Shown here in pieces: positions 19,003-27,785 of a stretch of DNA of 64,000 nucleotides. Both the position numbers and the translations under genes were made by a program. The notes beneath the pieces were generated by a model that had not been told where the DNA came from, made no database searches, and saw only the letters and a list, made by a program, of their open reading frames with translations. Origin of the DNA: Kitasatospora sp. SolWspMP-SS2h (GTDB lineage Bacteria > Actinomycetota > Actinomycetes > Streptomycetales > Streptomycetaceae); NCBI RefSeq assembly GCF_003259315.1, contig NZ_QLLT01000026.1:27722-91721 (forward strand). Direction: 5' to 3'. Every line of letters starts with the position of its first letter. Position 1 is the stretch's first letter.

Positions 19003-19219
19003 GGGGACCGACCTTATCCACCGCCGGTGCCCGCGTCGACGGGGCGGGTGGCACCGGGTGCAGCGCGGGGCGGCGGGCCCGGCGGGTTTCGGCCGCCCGG
19101 GACGGGTCCGGGGGCGGGGGCCCGGCGGGCGGACCGGCGGTGCGGCCGAACCGGGGCCGGACGTCCGCGCGTTGGGCGCGGTGCGCCCGAGCTGCGCCCG
19201 CCGCGGTACGGGGTGCGTC

Positions 19220-19245
19220 GGGGGACGCCCGGGCGGGCGTCCCCC
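19220..19245 (-). terminator. Hairpin terminator after rpiB
   Basis: Perfect 12-base inverted repeat (19220-19231 with 19234-19245), directly beyond the rpiB stop codon. Confidence 0.8.
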
Positions 19246-19251
19246 GTCGGC

Positions 19252-19737
19252 TCAGCCCTGCGGGTGGTGGGCCGGGATCGGCGGGAGCTCGCCGGTGGTC
19301 TCGTACTCGGACAGCATGTCGATCCGGCGGGTGTGCCGCGCCTCACCGCTGTACGGGGTGTTGAGGAAGACCTCGACGAACGCGGTGGCCTCGTCCAGGC
19401 TGTGCATCCGGCCGCCGACCGAGATGACGTTGGCGTTGTTGTGCTCGCGGCCGAGGGCCGCGGTCTGCTCGCTCCAGGCGAGGGCGGCCCGGACGCCCTT
19501 GACCTTGTTGGCGGCGATCGCCTCGCCGTTGCCGGAGCCGCCGATCACCACGCCCAGCGCCTCGGGGTCGGCGGCGGTGCGCTCGGCCGCCCGGAGGCAG
19601 AACGGCGGGTAGTCGTCCTCGGCGTCGTAGACGTGCGGGCCGCAGTCGACCGGCTCGTGCCCGGCCCCCTTCAGCCACTCGACGAGGTGGTTCTTCAGTT
19701 CGTATCCGGCGTGGTCGGAGCCCAGGTAGACGCGCAT
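19252..19737 (-). CDS. rpiB: Ribose-5-phosphate isomerase B
   Basis: 161-residue cytosolic RpiB/LacAB-family enzyme interconverting ribose 5-phosphate and ribulose 5-phosphate in the pentose phosphate pathway. The motifs YLGSDHAGYELK at the N-terminus and IGGSGNGEAIAANK in the middle are intact, followed by REHNNANVISVG. Actinobacterial RpiB uses an active-site Glu in this GNGE context rather than the Cys of enteric enzymes, and that pattern holds here. ATG at 19735-19737 has no clear ribosome site, so initiation may be leaderless or rely on the preceding GTGGTC. It is followed by a terminator and preceded by bioY on the same strand. Confidence 0.95.
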   Translation of the reverse strand: MRVYLGSDHAGYELKNHLVEWLKGAGHEPVDCGPHVYDAEDDYPPFCLRAAERTAADPEALGVVIGGSGNGEAIAANKVKGVRAALAWSEQTAALGREHNNANVISVGGRMHSLDEATAFVEVFLNTPYSGEARHTRRIDMLSEYETTGELPPIPAHHPQG

Positions 19738-19808
19738 GACCACGAGTGTGACATGCCGTCGGGCCCGCTCCCCGACAGGGGCGCGGGCCCGGCGGTGGTG
19801 ACGCGGCG

Positions 19809-20405
19809 TCAGCGGCGGCCGAGCAGTTTCCAGGTGAGCGGGAGGGCGCCCATCGCGAGCACCACCTTGAGCGCGTCGCCGACCAGGTACGGGTACAGGC
19901 CGAGGCGGGCGGCCTTCGCCAGCGGGACGTCCAGGGCGAAGGCCAGGTAGGGGACGCCGACGGCGTAGATGGCCAGGCTGCCGAGCACCATCGCGCCCGC
20001 GGTGCGCAGCGGGGCGCGGTCGGCGCCGCGGCGGGCCAGCGCGCCGGTCAGGGCGGCGGCGACCACGAAGCCGATCACGTAGCCGAGGGTGGCCAGGCCC
20101 GCGCCGGAGGTGCCCTGGGCGAACCACGGCAGGCCGGCCGCGCCGGCCAGCAGGTAGAGGCCGAGGGCGGCGGCGCCGCGGCGGGCGCCGAGCGCGGTGC
20201 CGACCAGCAGGGCGGCGAAGGTCTGGCCGGTCACCGGCACCGGCGAGCCGGGGACGGGCACCGACAGCTGGGCGGCCAGGCCGGTCAGCGCGGCGCCGCC
20301 GGCCACCAGGGCCAGGTCGCGGGCGCGCGCACCGAGCCGGGTGGACGCCTGCGGCAGCAGGTCGGCGAGGACGGCGGTGGAGGGTGTCGGCGCGGCGATG
20401 GCCAT
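19809..20405 (-). CDS. bioY: Biotin transporter BioY
   Basis: 198-residue S-component-type membrane protein for biotin uptake, with about six hydrophobic segments. The family signature region VPVPGSPVPVTGQTFA is followed by GAALGLYLLAGAAGLPWFA. ATG at 20403-20405 follows GGGAG by 5 bases. The frame is open upstream of it but without support. No energising bioM/bioN genes are adjacent, so it either works alone or shares an ECF module encoded elsewhere. It is divergent from the amino acid permease gene. Confidence 0.93.
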   Translation of the reverse strand: MAIAAPTPSTAVLADLLPQASTRLGARARDLALVAGGAALTGLAAQLSVPVPGSPVPVTGQTFAALLVGTALGARRGAAALGLYLLAGAAGLPWFAQGTSGAGLATLGYVIGFVVAAALTGALARRGADRAPLRTAGAMVLGSLAIYAVGVPYLAFALDVPLAKAARLGLYPYLVGDALKVVLAMGALPLTWKLLGRR

Positions 20406-20681
20406 GGCTGCTCCCGGGGGTCCGATGCGGGTGATCACCTGTGAACCTACGCGCTGTCCGGCGCCCGCCGCCGCGTCGGCCGTGACAAAAGCCGACCGTC
20501 CCGGCTTGTCGGGTCCGGCCTGTGACCGAGCCCTCATCCGCACCGTGGGTGCGGGTGCGGTCACCGTGCGTCGGATGGCCGTCCGGATGGCGGTCCCGCC
20601 TGGGAGGCCCCCGCCGGATGCCGAATAGTGGACGGACCCCCGCGAAAGCGTCCGTTAGTCGAACAGTCTGGAACCCTCCGC

Positions 20682-22091
20682 ATGTCCCGCACCCCCACCC
20701 CCGAGACCGTGCCCGCCCGGGAGCCGGCCGCCGAGGACGCGGGCCTGGCCCACGGGCTCGAGCAGCGCCACCTGTCGATGATCGCGCTCGGCGGGGTGAT
20801 CGGCGCCGGGCTGTTCGTCGGCTCGGGCGCCGGGATCGCCGCGGCCGGTCCGGCCGTGGTGCTGGCCTTCGCCGCCTCCGGCCTGCTGGTCATGCTGGTG
20901 ATGCGGATGCTCGGCGAGATGTCCGCCGCCCGCCCGGCCTCCGGCTCCTTCTCGGTGCACGCGGACCGGGAGATCGGCGGCTGGGCCGGGTTCACCGTCG
21001 GCTGGCTGTTCTGGGTGCTGCTGTGCGTCGGTGTCGCGGTGGAGGCGATCGGCGCGGCCGGCATCGTCTCCGGCTGGCTGCCCGCCGTGCCGTCTTGGGC
21101 CTGGGTGGCGGTCTTCATGGCCTTCTTCTGCCTGACCAACCTGGCGGCGGTCCGCAACTTCGGCGAGTTCGAGTTCTGGTTCGCCGCGGTCAAGGTGCTG
21201 GCCATCACCGCCTTCCTGGTGATCGGCGTGCTGGCGGTCTGCGGCCTGCTGCCCGGCGCCGCCGCCCCGGGGGCGGCCAACCTCACCGGCCACGGCGGCT
21301 TCCTCCCGCACGGGACGAGCGGCCTGATCACCGGCCTGCTCGCCTCGGTCTTCGCGTACGGCGGCCTGGAGACCGTCACCATCGCCGCCGCCGAGTCGAA
21401 GGACCCGCGGCGCAGCGTGGCGATCGCGGTGCGCACCGCGATGTGGCGGATCGCGCTGTTCTACGTCGGCTCGATGGCGGTGATCGTCACGCTGGTGCCG
21501 TGGGACGACCCGGCGGTGGTGCGGCCCGGCCCGTACGTCGCGGTGCTGGACGCGCTGGGCATTCCCGGCGCGGCCCAGCTGATGAACGCGGTGGTGCTGA
21601 TCGCGCTGCTGTCCGCGATGAACGCCAACATCTACGGCTCGTCCCGGATGGCGCACTCGCTGATCGCCCGCGGCCACGGCCCGCGCGCGCTGTCCCGGCT
21701 CTCCGGCGGCGTGCCGCGCCGGGCGGTGCTGGCCTCCTGCGGGTTCGGCTTCCTCGCGGTGCTGCTGTCCTACTGGTGGCCGGAGACCGTCTTCTCCTGG
21801 CTGCTGAACATGGTGGGCGCGGCGGTCCTGGTGGTCTGGGCGTTCATCTGCGTCGCCCAGCTGCGGATGCGCCGCCACCTGTCGGCGGCCGAACTCCCGG
21901 TCCGGATGTGGGCGTTCCCGTACCTGACGTACCTGGCGCTGGCCGCGATCCTGGCGGTGCTGGTGCTGATGACGCTGGACCCCGCCAACCGCGTGCAGCT
22001 CTACTTCACGGCCGGGCTGACGCTGGTGCTGGCGGCGGCGGGCGCGCTGCGCGGCCGGGGGGCCCGGACGGCGCGGACCCCGCGCCCCTGA
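20682..22091 (+). CDS. APC-family amino acid permease
   Basis: 469-residue integral membrane protein of the amino acid-polyamine-organocation superfamily, about 12 helices, importing an amino acid with protons. The family motif GGVIGAGLFVGSGAGIA is in helix 1, EFEFWFAAVKVLAI near helix 5, and AESKDPRRS follows helix 6. The layout is closest to the GABA/proline/aromatic permease branch, but the substrate cannot be read from sequence. ATG at 20682 is preferred (GGAA 8 bases upstream). GTG at 20628 would add 18 residues. The stop codon sits in the loop of a bidirectional terminator shared with the next, convergent gene. Confidence 0.9.
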   Translation: MSRTPTPETVPAREPAAEDAGLAHGLEQRHLSMIALGGVIGAGLFVGSGAGIAAAGPAVVLAFAASGLLVMLVMRMLGEMSAARPASGSFSVHADREIGGWAGFTVGWLFWVLLCVGVAVEAIGAAGIVSGWLPAVPSWAWVAVFMAFFCLTNLAAVRNFGEFEFWFAAVKVLAITAFLVIGVLAVCGLLPGAAAPGAANLTGHGGFLPHGTSGLITGLLASVFAYGGLETVTIAAAESKDPRRSVAIAVRTAMWRIALFYVGSMAVIVTLVPWDDPAVVRPGPYVAVLDALGIPGAAQLMNAVVLIALLSAMNANIYGSSRMAHSLIARGHGPRALSRLSGGVPRRAVLASCGFGFLAVLLSYWWPETVFSWLLNMVGAAVLVVWAFICVAQLRMRRHLSAAELPVRMWAFPYLTYLALAAILAVLVLMTLDPANRVQLYFTAGLTLVLAAAGALRGRGARTARTPRP

Positions 22092-22106
22092 CGGGGCGCG
22101 GGGTCC
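22075..22106. terminator. Bidirectional hairpin terminator
   Basis: Perfect 14-base inverted repeat (22075-22088 with 22093-22106). The permease stop codon lies in the 4-base loop, and the convergent DsbA-like gene ends 19 bases beyond. Confidence 0.85.
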
Positions 22107-22124
22107 GGCTCCGCTCGGCGGGGC

Positions 22125-22760
22125 CTACTCGAAGGACGGGCCCGCGGTGCGGGTGCGCTTGATCTCGTAGAAGCCGGGGGTGGCGGCGACCAGGACCGTG
22201 CCGTCCCAGAGCCGGGCGGCGGCCTCGCCGCGCGGGGTGGGGGTGACGACCGGGCCGAAGAAGGCGACCCGGTCGCCGTCCGGGCCGTCGACGGCGATCA
22301 CCGGGGTGCCGACGTCCTCGCCGACCAGGCCGATGCCCTCGGCGTGCGAGGCGCGCAGCGCGTCGTCGTACGCGTCGGTGTCGGCGGCGTCGGCCAGCTC
22401 CTCGGGCAGGCCGGCGGCGCGCAGCGCGGCGACGACGGTCTCCCGGGTGTTGGGCAGGCCCTGGTTGTGGAGGCGGGTGCCGAGCTCGGTGTAGAGCGGG
22501 CCGAGCACCTTGTCGCCGTGCGCCTGGGCGGCGGCGATCAGGACCCGGACCGGGCCCCAGCCGGCGGCCAGCAGCGTGCGGTACTGCTCGGGCAGGTCGT
22601 CCCGGTTCTCGTTGAGGACGGACAGGCTCATCACGTGCCAACGGGTGTCCACCGGGCGGAGCTTCTCGACCTCCAGCATCCAGCGGGAGGTCATCCAGGC
22701 CCAGGGGCAGATCGGGTCGAACCAGAAGTCGGCGGTCTTGCGGGAGGCTGCGGTCGTCAC
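22125..22760 (-). CDS. DsbA-family thioredoxin-fold protein (mycothiol-dependent reductase type)
   Basis: 211-residue cytosolic protein with the thioredoxin-like DsbA fold, closest to the actinobacterial mycothiol-dependent reductase family. The N-terminal ADFWFDPICPWAW carries a single active cysteine, Cys18, in CPWA. Some relatives have CPWC, so this member lacks the second cysteine and would work by a monothiol mechanism. C-terminal motifs GTPVIAVDG and FFGPVVTPTPRG are the cis-proline region and the following strand. GTG at 22758-22760 follows AGGA by 9 bases. The substrate is unknown. It is divergent from pepN. Confidence 0.85.
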   Translation of the reverse strand: MTTAASRKTADFWFDPICPWAWMTSRWMLEVEKLRPVDTRWHVMSLSVLNENRDDLPEQYRTLLAAGWGPVRVLIAAAQAHGDKVLGPLYTELGTRLHNQGLPNTRETVVAALRAAGLPEELADAADTDAYDDALRASHAEGIGLVGEDVGTPVIAVDGPDGDRVAFFGPVVTPTPRGEAAARLWDGTVLVAATPGFYEIKRTRTAGPSFE

Positions 22761-22943
22761 GGACGGCGTCCTTCGGAGTCGGCGGGCAGGAGTGGTCGGG
22801 GTGTCCCCCGGAATGCAACCGCCCGGTGCCCGCGATGATTCCGCGCCAGTGCAATGGCACAGGTCGGACGGCGTGAAAGGATGCCCCCGAAGGAGCGCCA
22901 TGAACGTTCCGCGACCGCGTGTTCCGTACAGAGGAGTACCGAC

Positions 22944-25607
22944 GTGCCCGGCAAGAACCTGAGCCGCGAGGAGGCCCGAGACCGGGCCGCGATCATCCGG
23001 GTGGAGAGCTACCGCGTCCACCTGGACGTCAGCGGGGCGGCCGACCCCGGTCGGCCCACCTTCCGCTCCACCACCCGGATCTCGTTCGACTGCGCCGAGC
23101 CGGGCACGAGCAGCTTCGCCGACCTGCTGGCCCCCGAGGTGGTCTCGGTCGAGCTGAACGGCCTGCCGCTGGACCCGGCCGAGGTGTTCGACGGCACCCG
23201 GGTGGCGCTGCCGGTGCTGGCCGCGCACAACCGGCTGACCGTGGTCGCCGAGTGCGCGTACAGCCGCACCGGCGAGGGGCTGCACCGCTTCGTCGACCCG
23301 GCGGACGGCGAGACCTACCTGTACACCCACTACGAGCCGGCCGACGCCCGCCGGGTCTTCGCCGACTTCGAACAGCCGGACCTGAAGGCCCCGTTCACCT
23401 TCACGGTGACCGCCCCCGCCGCCTGGGACGTGTACGCCAACGCGGTGGCCGAGCGCGTCAGCGCGACCGGGCCCCTCCTGCCCGGGGGCGGGCAAGGAGG
23501 GCGCGTCGTCGACGAGGGCGCCGCCCGCACCTGGGAGTTCGCGCCGACCCAGCCGATCTCCACCTACCTGACCGCCGTGGTGGCCGGCCCGTACCACGTG
23601 GTGCGCGACCACTACACCCGCGAACTGCCGGACGGCGGCCGGCTGGAGATCCCGCTGGCCGCCACCTGCCGGCGCTCGCTGGCCCCGTACTTCGACGCCG
23701 ACGAGATCCTCACCGTCACCAAGCAGGGCCTGGACTTCTTCCACCGGGAGTTCGACTACCCGTACCCGTTCGGCAAGTACGACCAGTGCTTCGTCCCCGA
23801 GTACAACATCGGCGCGATGGAGAACCCCGGCTGCGTGACCTTCCGCGAGGAGTTCGTCTTCCGCTCGAAGGTCACCGAGGCCGCGTACGAGTCCCGGGCC
23901 AACGTGATCCTGCACGAGATGGCGCACATGTGGTTCGGCGACCTGGTCACCATGAAGTGGTGGGACGACCTGTGGCTGAAGGAGTCGTTCGCCGACTTCA
24001 TGGGCTCCTACGCGCAGATCGGCGCCGGCACGAAGTACCGCTCCGCCTGGATCACCTTCGCCAACCGCCGCAAGGCGTGGGCGTACCGGCAGGACCAGTT
24101 CCCCACCACCCACCCGATCACCGCGGACATCCGCGACCTGGAGGACGCCAAGCTCAACTTCGACGGCATCACCTACGCCAAGGGCGCCGCCGTCCTCAAG
24201 CAGCTGGTCGCCTACGTCGGCCGGGACGCCTTCTTCGAGGGCGCCCGCACCTACTTCAGGAAGCACGCCTTCGGCAACACCGTGCTCGACGACCTGCTGG
24301 ACGCCCTGGAGGAGACCAGCGGCCGCGACCTGCGCGCCTGGTCCGCCGCCTGGCTGCAGACCTCCGGCGTCAACACCCTGACCCCCGAGCTGGCGCACGA
24401 CGCCGAGGGCCGGATCACCGAGCTGGCGATCCGCCAGGACGGCACGCCGCCGCGCCCGCACCGGATCGCGGTCGGCCTGTACGACCGGGCCGAGGACGGC
24501 GCGCTGCGCCGCACCGACCGCTACGAGCTGGACGTGGCCGGGGAGCGGACCGTGGTCGCCGCGGCCGCCGGGCGTCCGGTGCCCGCGTTGGTGCTGGTCA
24601 ACGACGACGACCTGACGTACGGCAAGGTCCGCTTCGACGAGCGCTCGCTGGAGACCCTGCGCACCGGGCTCGGCGACCTCGCCGACGCCCCGGCCGACGG
24701 CCCCGGCGCCGCCGACCCGACCGGCGCGGACGCGCCCAGCCTGGCCCGGGCGCTGGCCTGGTCCGCGGTGTGGAACCTGACCCGGGACGGCCTGATGCCC
24801 ACCCGGGACTACCTCGACCTGGTGCTGCGCTTCGCCGGCCGGGAGTCCGACGTCGGCGTCCTGCAGTCCCTGCACCAGCAGGCCGGCGTCGCGCTGGCGG
24901 TGTACGCCGACCCGGCCCACCGCGCCGGGTACGGCACCGCGCTGGCCGAGTGCGCGCTGCGCGAGCTGGAGCGGGCCGCCCCCGGCAGCGACCACCAGCT
25001 GGCCTGGGCCCGGTTCCTGGCCGACACCGCCGAGCGCGCCGACCACCTGCGGCTGCTGCGCGGCCTGCTCGACGGGACCGGCCGGATCGACGGCCTGACG
25101 GTCGACCAGGAACTGCGCTGGAACTTCTGGCTGGCGCTCGCCGCGCACGGGCGGGCCTCCGCCGAGGAGCTGGCCGCCGAGCTGGCCCGCGACAACACGG
25201 CCGGCGGCCGCCGCCGGCAGACCCAGTGCCTGGCCGCGCTGCCCACCCCGGAGGCCAAGGCCGAGGCCTGGTCCTCGGTGGTCGACTCCGACGAGCTGCC
25301 CAACGCCCTGGTCGAGGCCCGGATCGCGGGCTTCGACCAGCCCGGGCAGCGGGAGTTGACGGCCCCCTACGCCGAGCGGTACTTCGCCGCGCTGGAGTCG
25401 GTCTGGGCGGAGCGCTCGATCGAGATCGCGATGCGGATCGTCGGCGGCTTCTTCCCCCGGCACCAGACCACCCCGCGGACCCTCGCGGCCACCGACGCCT
25501 GGCTGTCCGCCCACCCGGACGCCGCCCCGGCGCTGCGCCGGCTGGTGCTGGAGTGCCGGGACGACCTGGCCCGGGCGCTGCGGGCCCAGGAGTGCGACGC
25601 CCGGTAG
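22944..25607 (+). CDS. pepN: Aminopeptidase N
   Basis: 887-residue M1-family zinc metallopeptidase that removes N-terminal residues from peptides, probably cytosolic (no signal peptide). GAMEN at 290-294 binds the substrate amino group. The zinc motif is HEMAH at 324-328, with Glu347 in WLKES as the third ligand. The C-terminal ERAP1-like helical domain follows from about 550. GTG at 22944 is chosen because GAGGAG lies 7 bases before it and the product starts PGKNLSREEARDRA as in relatives. Its stop codon falls inside the first unit of a tandem repeat (25601-25690). Confidence 0.97.
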   Translation: MPGKNLSREEARDRAAIIRVESYRVHLDVSGAADPGRPTFRSTTRISFDCAEPGTSSFADLLAPEVVSVELNGLPLDPAEVFDGTRVALPVLAAHNRLTVVAECAYSRTGEGLHRFVDPADGETYLYTHYEPADARRVFADFEQPDLKAPFTFTVTAPAAWDVYANAVAERVSATGPLLPGGGQGGRVVDEGAARTWEFAPTQPISTYLTAVVAGPYHVVRDHYTRELPDGGRLEIPLAATCRRSLAPYFDADEILTVTKQGLDFFHREFDYPYPFGKYDQCFVPEYNIGAMENPGCVTFREEFVFRSKVTEAAYESRANVILHEMAHMWFGDLVTMKWWDDLWLKESFADFMGSYAQIGAGTKYRSAWITFANRRKAWAYRQDQFPTTHPITADIRDLEDAKLNFDGITYAKGAAVLKQLVAYVGRDAFFEGARTYFRKHAFGNTVLDDLLDALEETSGRDLRAWSAAWLQTSGVNTLTPELAHDAEGRITELAIRQDGTPPRPHRIAVGLYDRAEDGALRRTDRYELDVAGERTVVAAAAGRPVPALVLVNDDDLTYGKVRFDERSLETLRTGLGDLADAPADGPGAADPTGADAPSLARALAWSAVWNLTRDGLMPTRDYLDLVLRFAGRESDVGVLQSLHQQAGVALAVYADPAHRAGYGTALAECALRELERAAPGSDHQLAWARFLADTAERADHLRLLRGLLDGTGRIDGLTVDQELRWNFWLALAAHGRASAEELAAELARDNTAGGRRRQTQCLAALPTPEAKAEAWSSVVDSDELPNALVEARIAGFDQPGQRELTAPYAERYFAALESVWAERSIEIAMRIVGGFFPRHQTTPRTLAATDAWLSAHPDAAPALRRLVLECRDDLARALRAQECDAR

Positions 25608-25690
25608 CGCGGGGCCGGTCGTACGGGCCGGTAGCGCGGGGCCGGTCGTACGGGCCGGTGGCGCGGGCCGGTCGTACGGGCCGGTGGCGC
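25601..25690. repeat. Tandem repeat of about 27 bases at the end of pepN
   Basis: Two identical 27-base units (25601-25627 and 25628-25654), a 26-base variant (25655-25680) and a partial unit. Each contains GGCCGGTCGTACGGGCCGGT. The first unit includes the pepN stop codon (25605-25607), so the array grew from the gene end. Confidence 0.9.
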
Positions 25691-25695
25691 GCAGC

Positions 25696-25730
25696 GGGGC
25701 GGCTCCCTCCGCCGGGGAGGGAGCCGCCCC
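25696..25730. terminator. Bidirectional hairpin terminator between pepN and ngcG
   Basis: Perfect 15-base inverted repeat (25696-25710 with 25716-25730) and a 5-base loop between two convergent genes. Confidence 0.9.
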
Positions 25731-25761
25731 ACGGGCGAGTGCGGTGGTACGGCGGGTGCGG

Positions 25762-26715
25762 CTACTTCAGGGTGGCCGAGGTCAGACCGGCCTGGACCTG
25801 GCGCTGGAAGGACAGGTACACCACCAGCACCGGCAGCATCGCGATCGTCATGCCGGCGAACAGGCCGGGGAAGTCGCTGGCGTAGCCGGACTGCAGGGCC
25901 AGGTTCATCAGGCCCTGGGCGAGCATCGAGCGGTCCGGGTCGACGCTGCTCTGCTGCTGCATCAGGGTCAGCGGCAGCAGGTACTGGTTCCACTGGCCGA
26001 GCACGTTGAAGATGAACACGCTGATCAGGCCGGACTTCGCCATCGGCACCATGACCTGGAAGAACGCCCGGGTGTGCGAGCAGCCGTCGATCATCGCGGC
26101 CTCGTGGACGGCGCTGGGCAGCGACCGGAAGAACGAGTGCAGGAAGAACACGGTGAACGGCAGCGAGTACGCCGTGTACACCAGGATCAGGCCGGCGTAC
26201 TGGTTCAGGCCGAGCCACGGGATCACCGAGCCGAGGTTCTTCATCATGAAGAACAGCGGGACGAGCGCCAGGTACACCGGGAACATCGCGCCGGCGACGA
26301 AGAAGTAGTAGATGACCCGGTTGCCGCGGAACTCGTACCGGGCCAGCACGTAGGCGGCCATCGAGCCGAGCAGCATGGTCAGGGTGAGCGAGCCCGCCAG
26401 CACGATCACGGTGCTGATGAAGAAGTCGCCGATGCCCTTGTCCCAGGCGCGGGTGAAGGCGTCGAAGCTCCAGTGCGAGGGCCAGCTCCAGGCGCTGTCG
26501 CCGATCTCGGTGTTGTTCTTGAACGAGCCGAGGACGATCCAGACCAGCGGGACGAGGATCAGCACGGCCCACAGGGCCAGGAAGCCGTGCGAGAAGACGT
26601 TGAGGATCCCTCCGCCGTCGGCGAAGCGCTGGTCCTTGCCGGGCTTGCGCGGCTTGTCGGTCCCGCCGCTGCGCTGGGCCGGGACGGCGGTGGTCGCGTC
26701 GGTGTTGGTGCTCAT
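25762..26715 (-). CDS. ngcG: Sugar ABC transporter permease, NgcG type
   Basis: 317-residue inner-membrane permease of the CUT1 (MalG-like) family with six predicted helices. The cytoplasmic EAA loop reads EAAMIDGCSHTRAFFQVMVP (about residues 205-224) and docks the ATPase. It is the third gene of a binding-protein, permease, permease operon, starting 10 bases after ngcF, with GAGG before the ATG at 26713-26715. No ATPase gene is nearby. In Streptomyces such transporters share the general ATPase MsiK. Substrate assignment (N-acetylglucosamine or N,N'-diacetylchitobiose) rests on the binding protein. Confidence 0.85.
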   Translation of the reverse strand: MSTNTDATTAVPAQRSGGTDKPRKPGKDQRFADGGGILNVFSHGFLALWAVLILVPLVWIVLGSFKNNTEIGDSAWSWPSHWSFDAFTRAWDKGIGDFFISTVIVLAGSLTLTMLLGSMAAYVLARYEFRGNRVIYYFFVAGAMFPVYLALVPLFFMMKNLGSVIPWLGLNQYAGLILVYTAYSLPFTVFFLHSFFRSLPSAVHEAAMIDGCSHTRAFFQVMVPMAKSGLISVFIFNVLGQWNQYLLPLTLMQQQSSVDPDRSMLAQGLMNLALQSGYASDFPGLFAGMTIAMLPVLVVYLSFQRQVQAGLTSATLK

Positions 26716-26725
26716 GCCGGGAACC

Positions 26726-27658
26726 TCAGAACTCGATCTTCTCGCGCCGGGTGACCCGGAGCGAGACGACGGACAGGACCAGGGTGATGAAGAAGATCAC
26801 CACACCCATGGCGCAGGCGTAGCCGGCCTTGCCGTAGGTGATGAAGTTGCGCATCAGCAAGGTCGCCATGATCTCGCTGTGGTGGTCCGGGCCACCGCCG
26901 TAGTACGCGCCGGGCGTCATGGTGGAGACCAGGGCGAAGGCGTCCATCGCGGCGATCGCGAGGTAGACCCAGGCGGTCTGGATGCTCTCCCAGAGCAGCG
27001 GCAGCGTGATCTTGAAGAAGGTGGTGCCGCGCTTGGCGCCGTCCAGCAGGGCCGCCTCGTAGATGTCCTTCGGGATGCTCTGCATGGCGGCCGAGAACAG
27101 CACCAGGTAGAAGCCGACGCCGGACCAGATGATCACGCCCATGACGCACCACAGGCCGAAGGTCGGGTTGGACGCGAAGTCCCAGGGGTGGCCCTCGTCG
27201 ACGATGCCGAGCGCGATCAGGACGCCGTTGAGCAGGCCGCCCTTGTCCGTCCGGTACACGCCCTGGAACAGCACCGACAGGATGGCGACCGACAGCACCT
27301 GCGGGAAGAAGAAGACGACCTTGTAGAAGGCCGAGCCGCGCACGCCCTGCACGCCGCCGGTGCCGCTCTTGCCGCCGACGTTGAGCATGAAGGCGAAGAA
27401 CAGCGCCAGCAGGATGGTGGCGAGCGGCAGCACGACCAGCAGCAGCAGGTTGTGCTGGAGCGCGTCGAGGAAGGCGCTGTCCTTGAAGAGCGCGGTGTAG
27501 TTGTCCAGCCCGATGAAGTTCATGTCGGGCGAGGCGCCGGACCAGTCGGTCAGCGAGTAGCCGAAGGTCTGCAGGTAGGGCCAGATGACCAGGGCGATGT
27601 ACAGCACGACGGGAACCACGAGGAACCCGAAGATGAAGGGTGTTTTACGGTGTCGCAT
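26726..27658 (-). CDS. ngcF: Sugar ABC transporter permease, NgcF type
   Basis: 310-residue MalF-like CUT1 permease, partner of the following permease. It has six helices with an extracytoplasmic loop after helix 1 (TDWSGASPDMNFIGLDNYTALF). The EAA motif is YEAALLDGAKRGTTFFKITLP (about 220-240). ATG at 27656-27658 follows GGAG. The 127-base gap from the binding-protein gene contains a strong hairpin, which would lower permease output relative to the binding protein. Confidence 0.86.
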   Translation of the reverse strand: MRHRKTPFIFGFLVVPVVLYIALVIWPYLQTFGYSLTDWSGASPDMNFIGLDNYTALFKDSAFLDALQHNLLLLVVLPLATILLALFFAFMLNVGGKSGTGGVQGVRGSAFYKVVFFFPQVLSVAILSVLFQGVYRTDKGGLLNGVLIALGIVDEGHPWDFASNPTFGLWCVMGVIIWSGVGFYLVLFSAAMQSIPKDIYEAALLDGAKRGTTFFKITLPLLWESIQTAWVYLAIAAMDAFALVSTMTPGAYYGGGPDHHSEIMATLLMRNFITYGKAGYACAMGVVIFFITLVLSVVSLRVTRREKIEF

Positions 27659-27725
27659 GGGAGCTGCTCCTGTCCGCCGACAGCCTGTGGTCAGACAGGC
27701 CTGGAACTGCGGTAGCGCGTGGAAC

Positions 27726-27753
27726 GGCCGGGGCCCGCGAGCGGGCCCCGGCC
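27726..27753 (-). terminator. Intra-operon hairpin between ngcE and ngcF
   Basis: Perfect 13-base inverted repeat (27726-27738 with 27741-27753) in the gap between the binding-protein gene and the permease genes. A hairpin here commonly gives partial termination or protects the 3' end of the abundant binding-protein message. Confidence 0.7.
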
Positions 27754-27785
27754 TTGCGGTGACAAGCCGTCGGCCTGCTGGGGTG

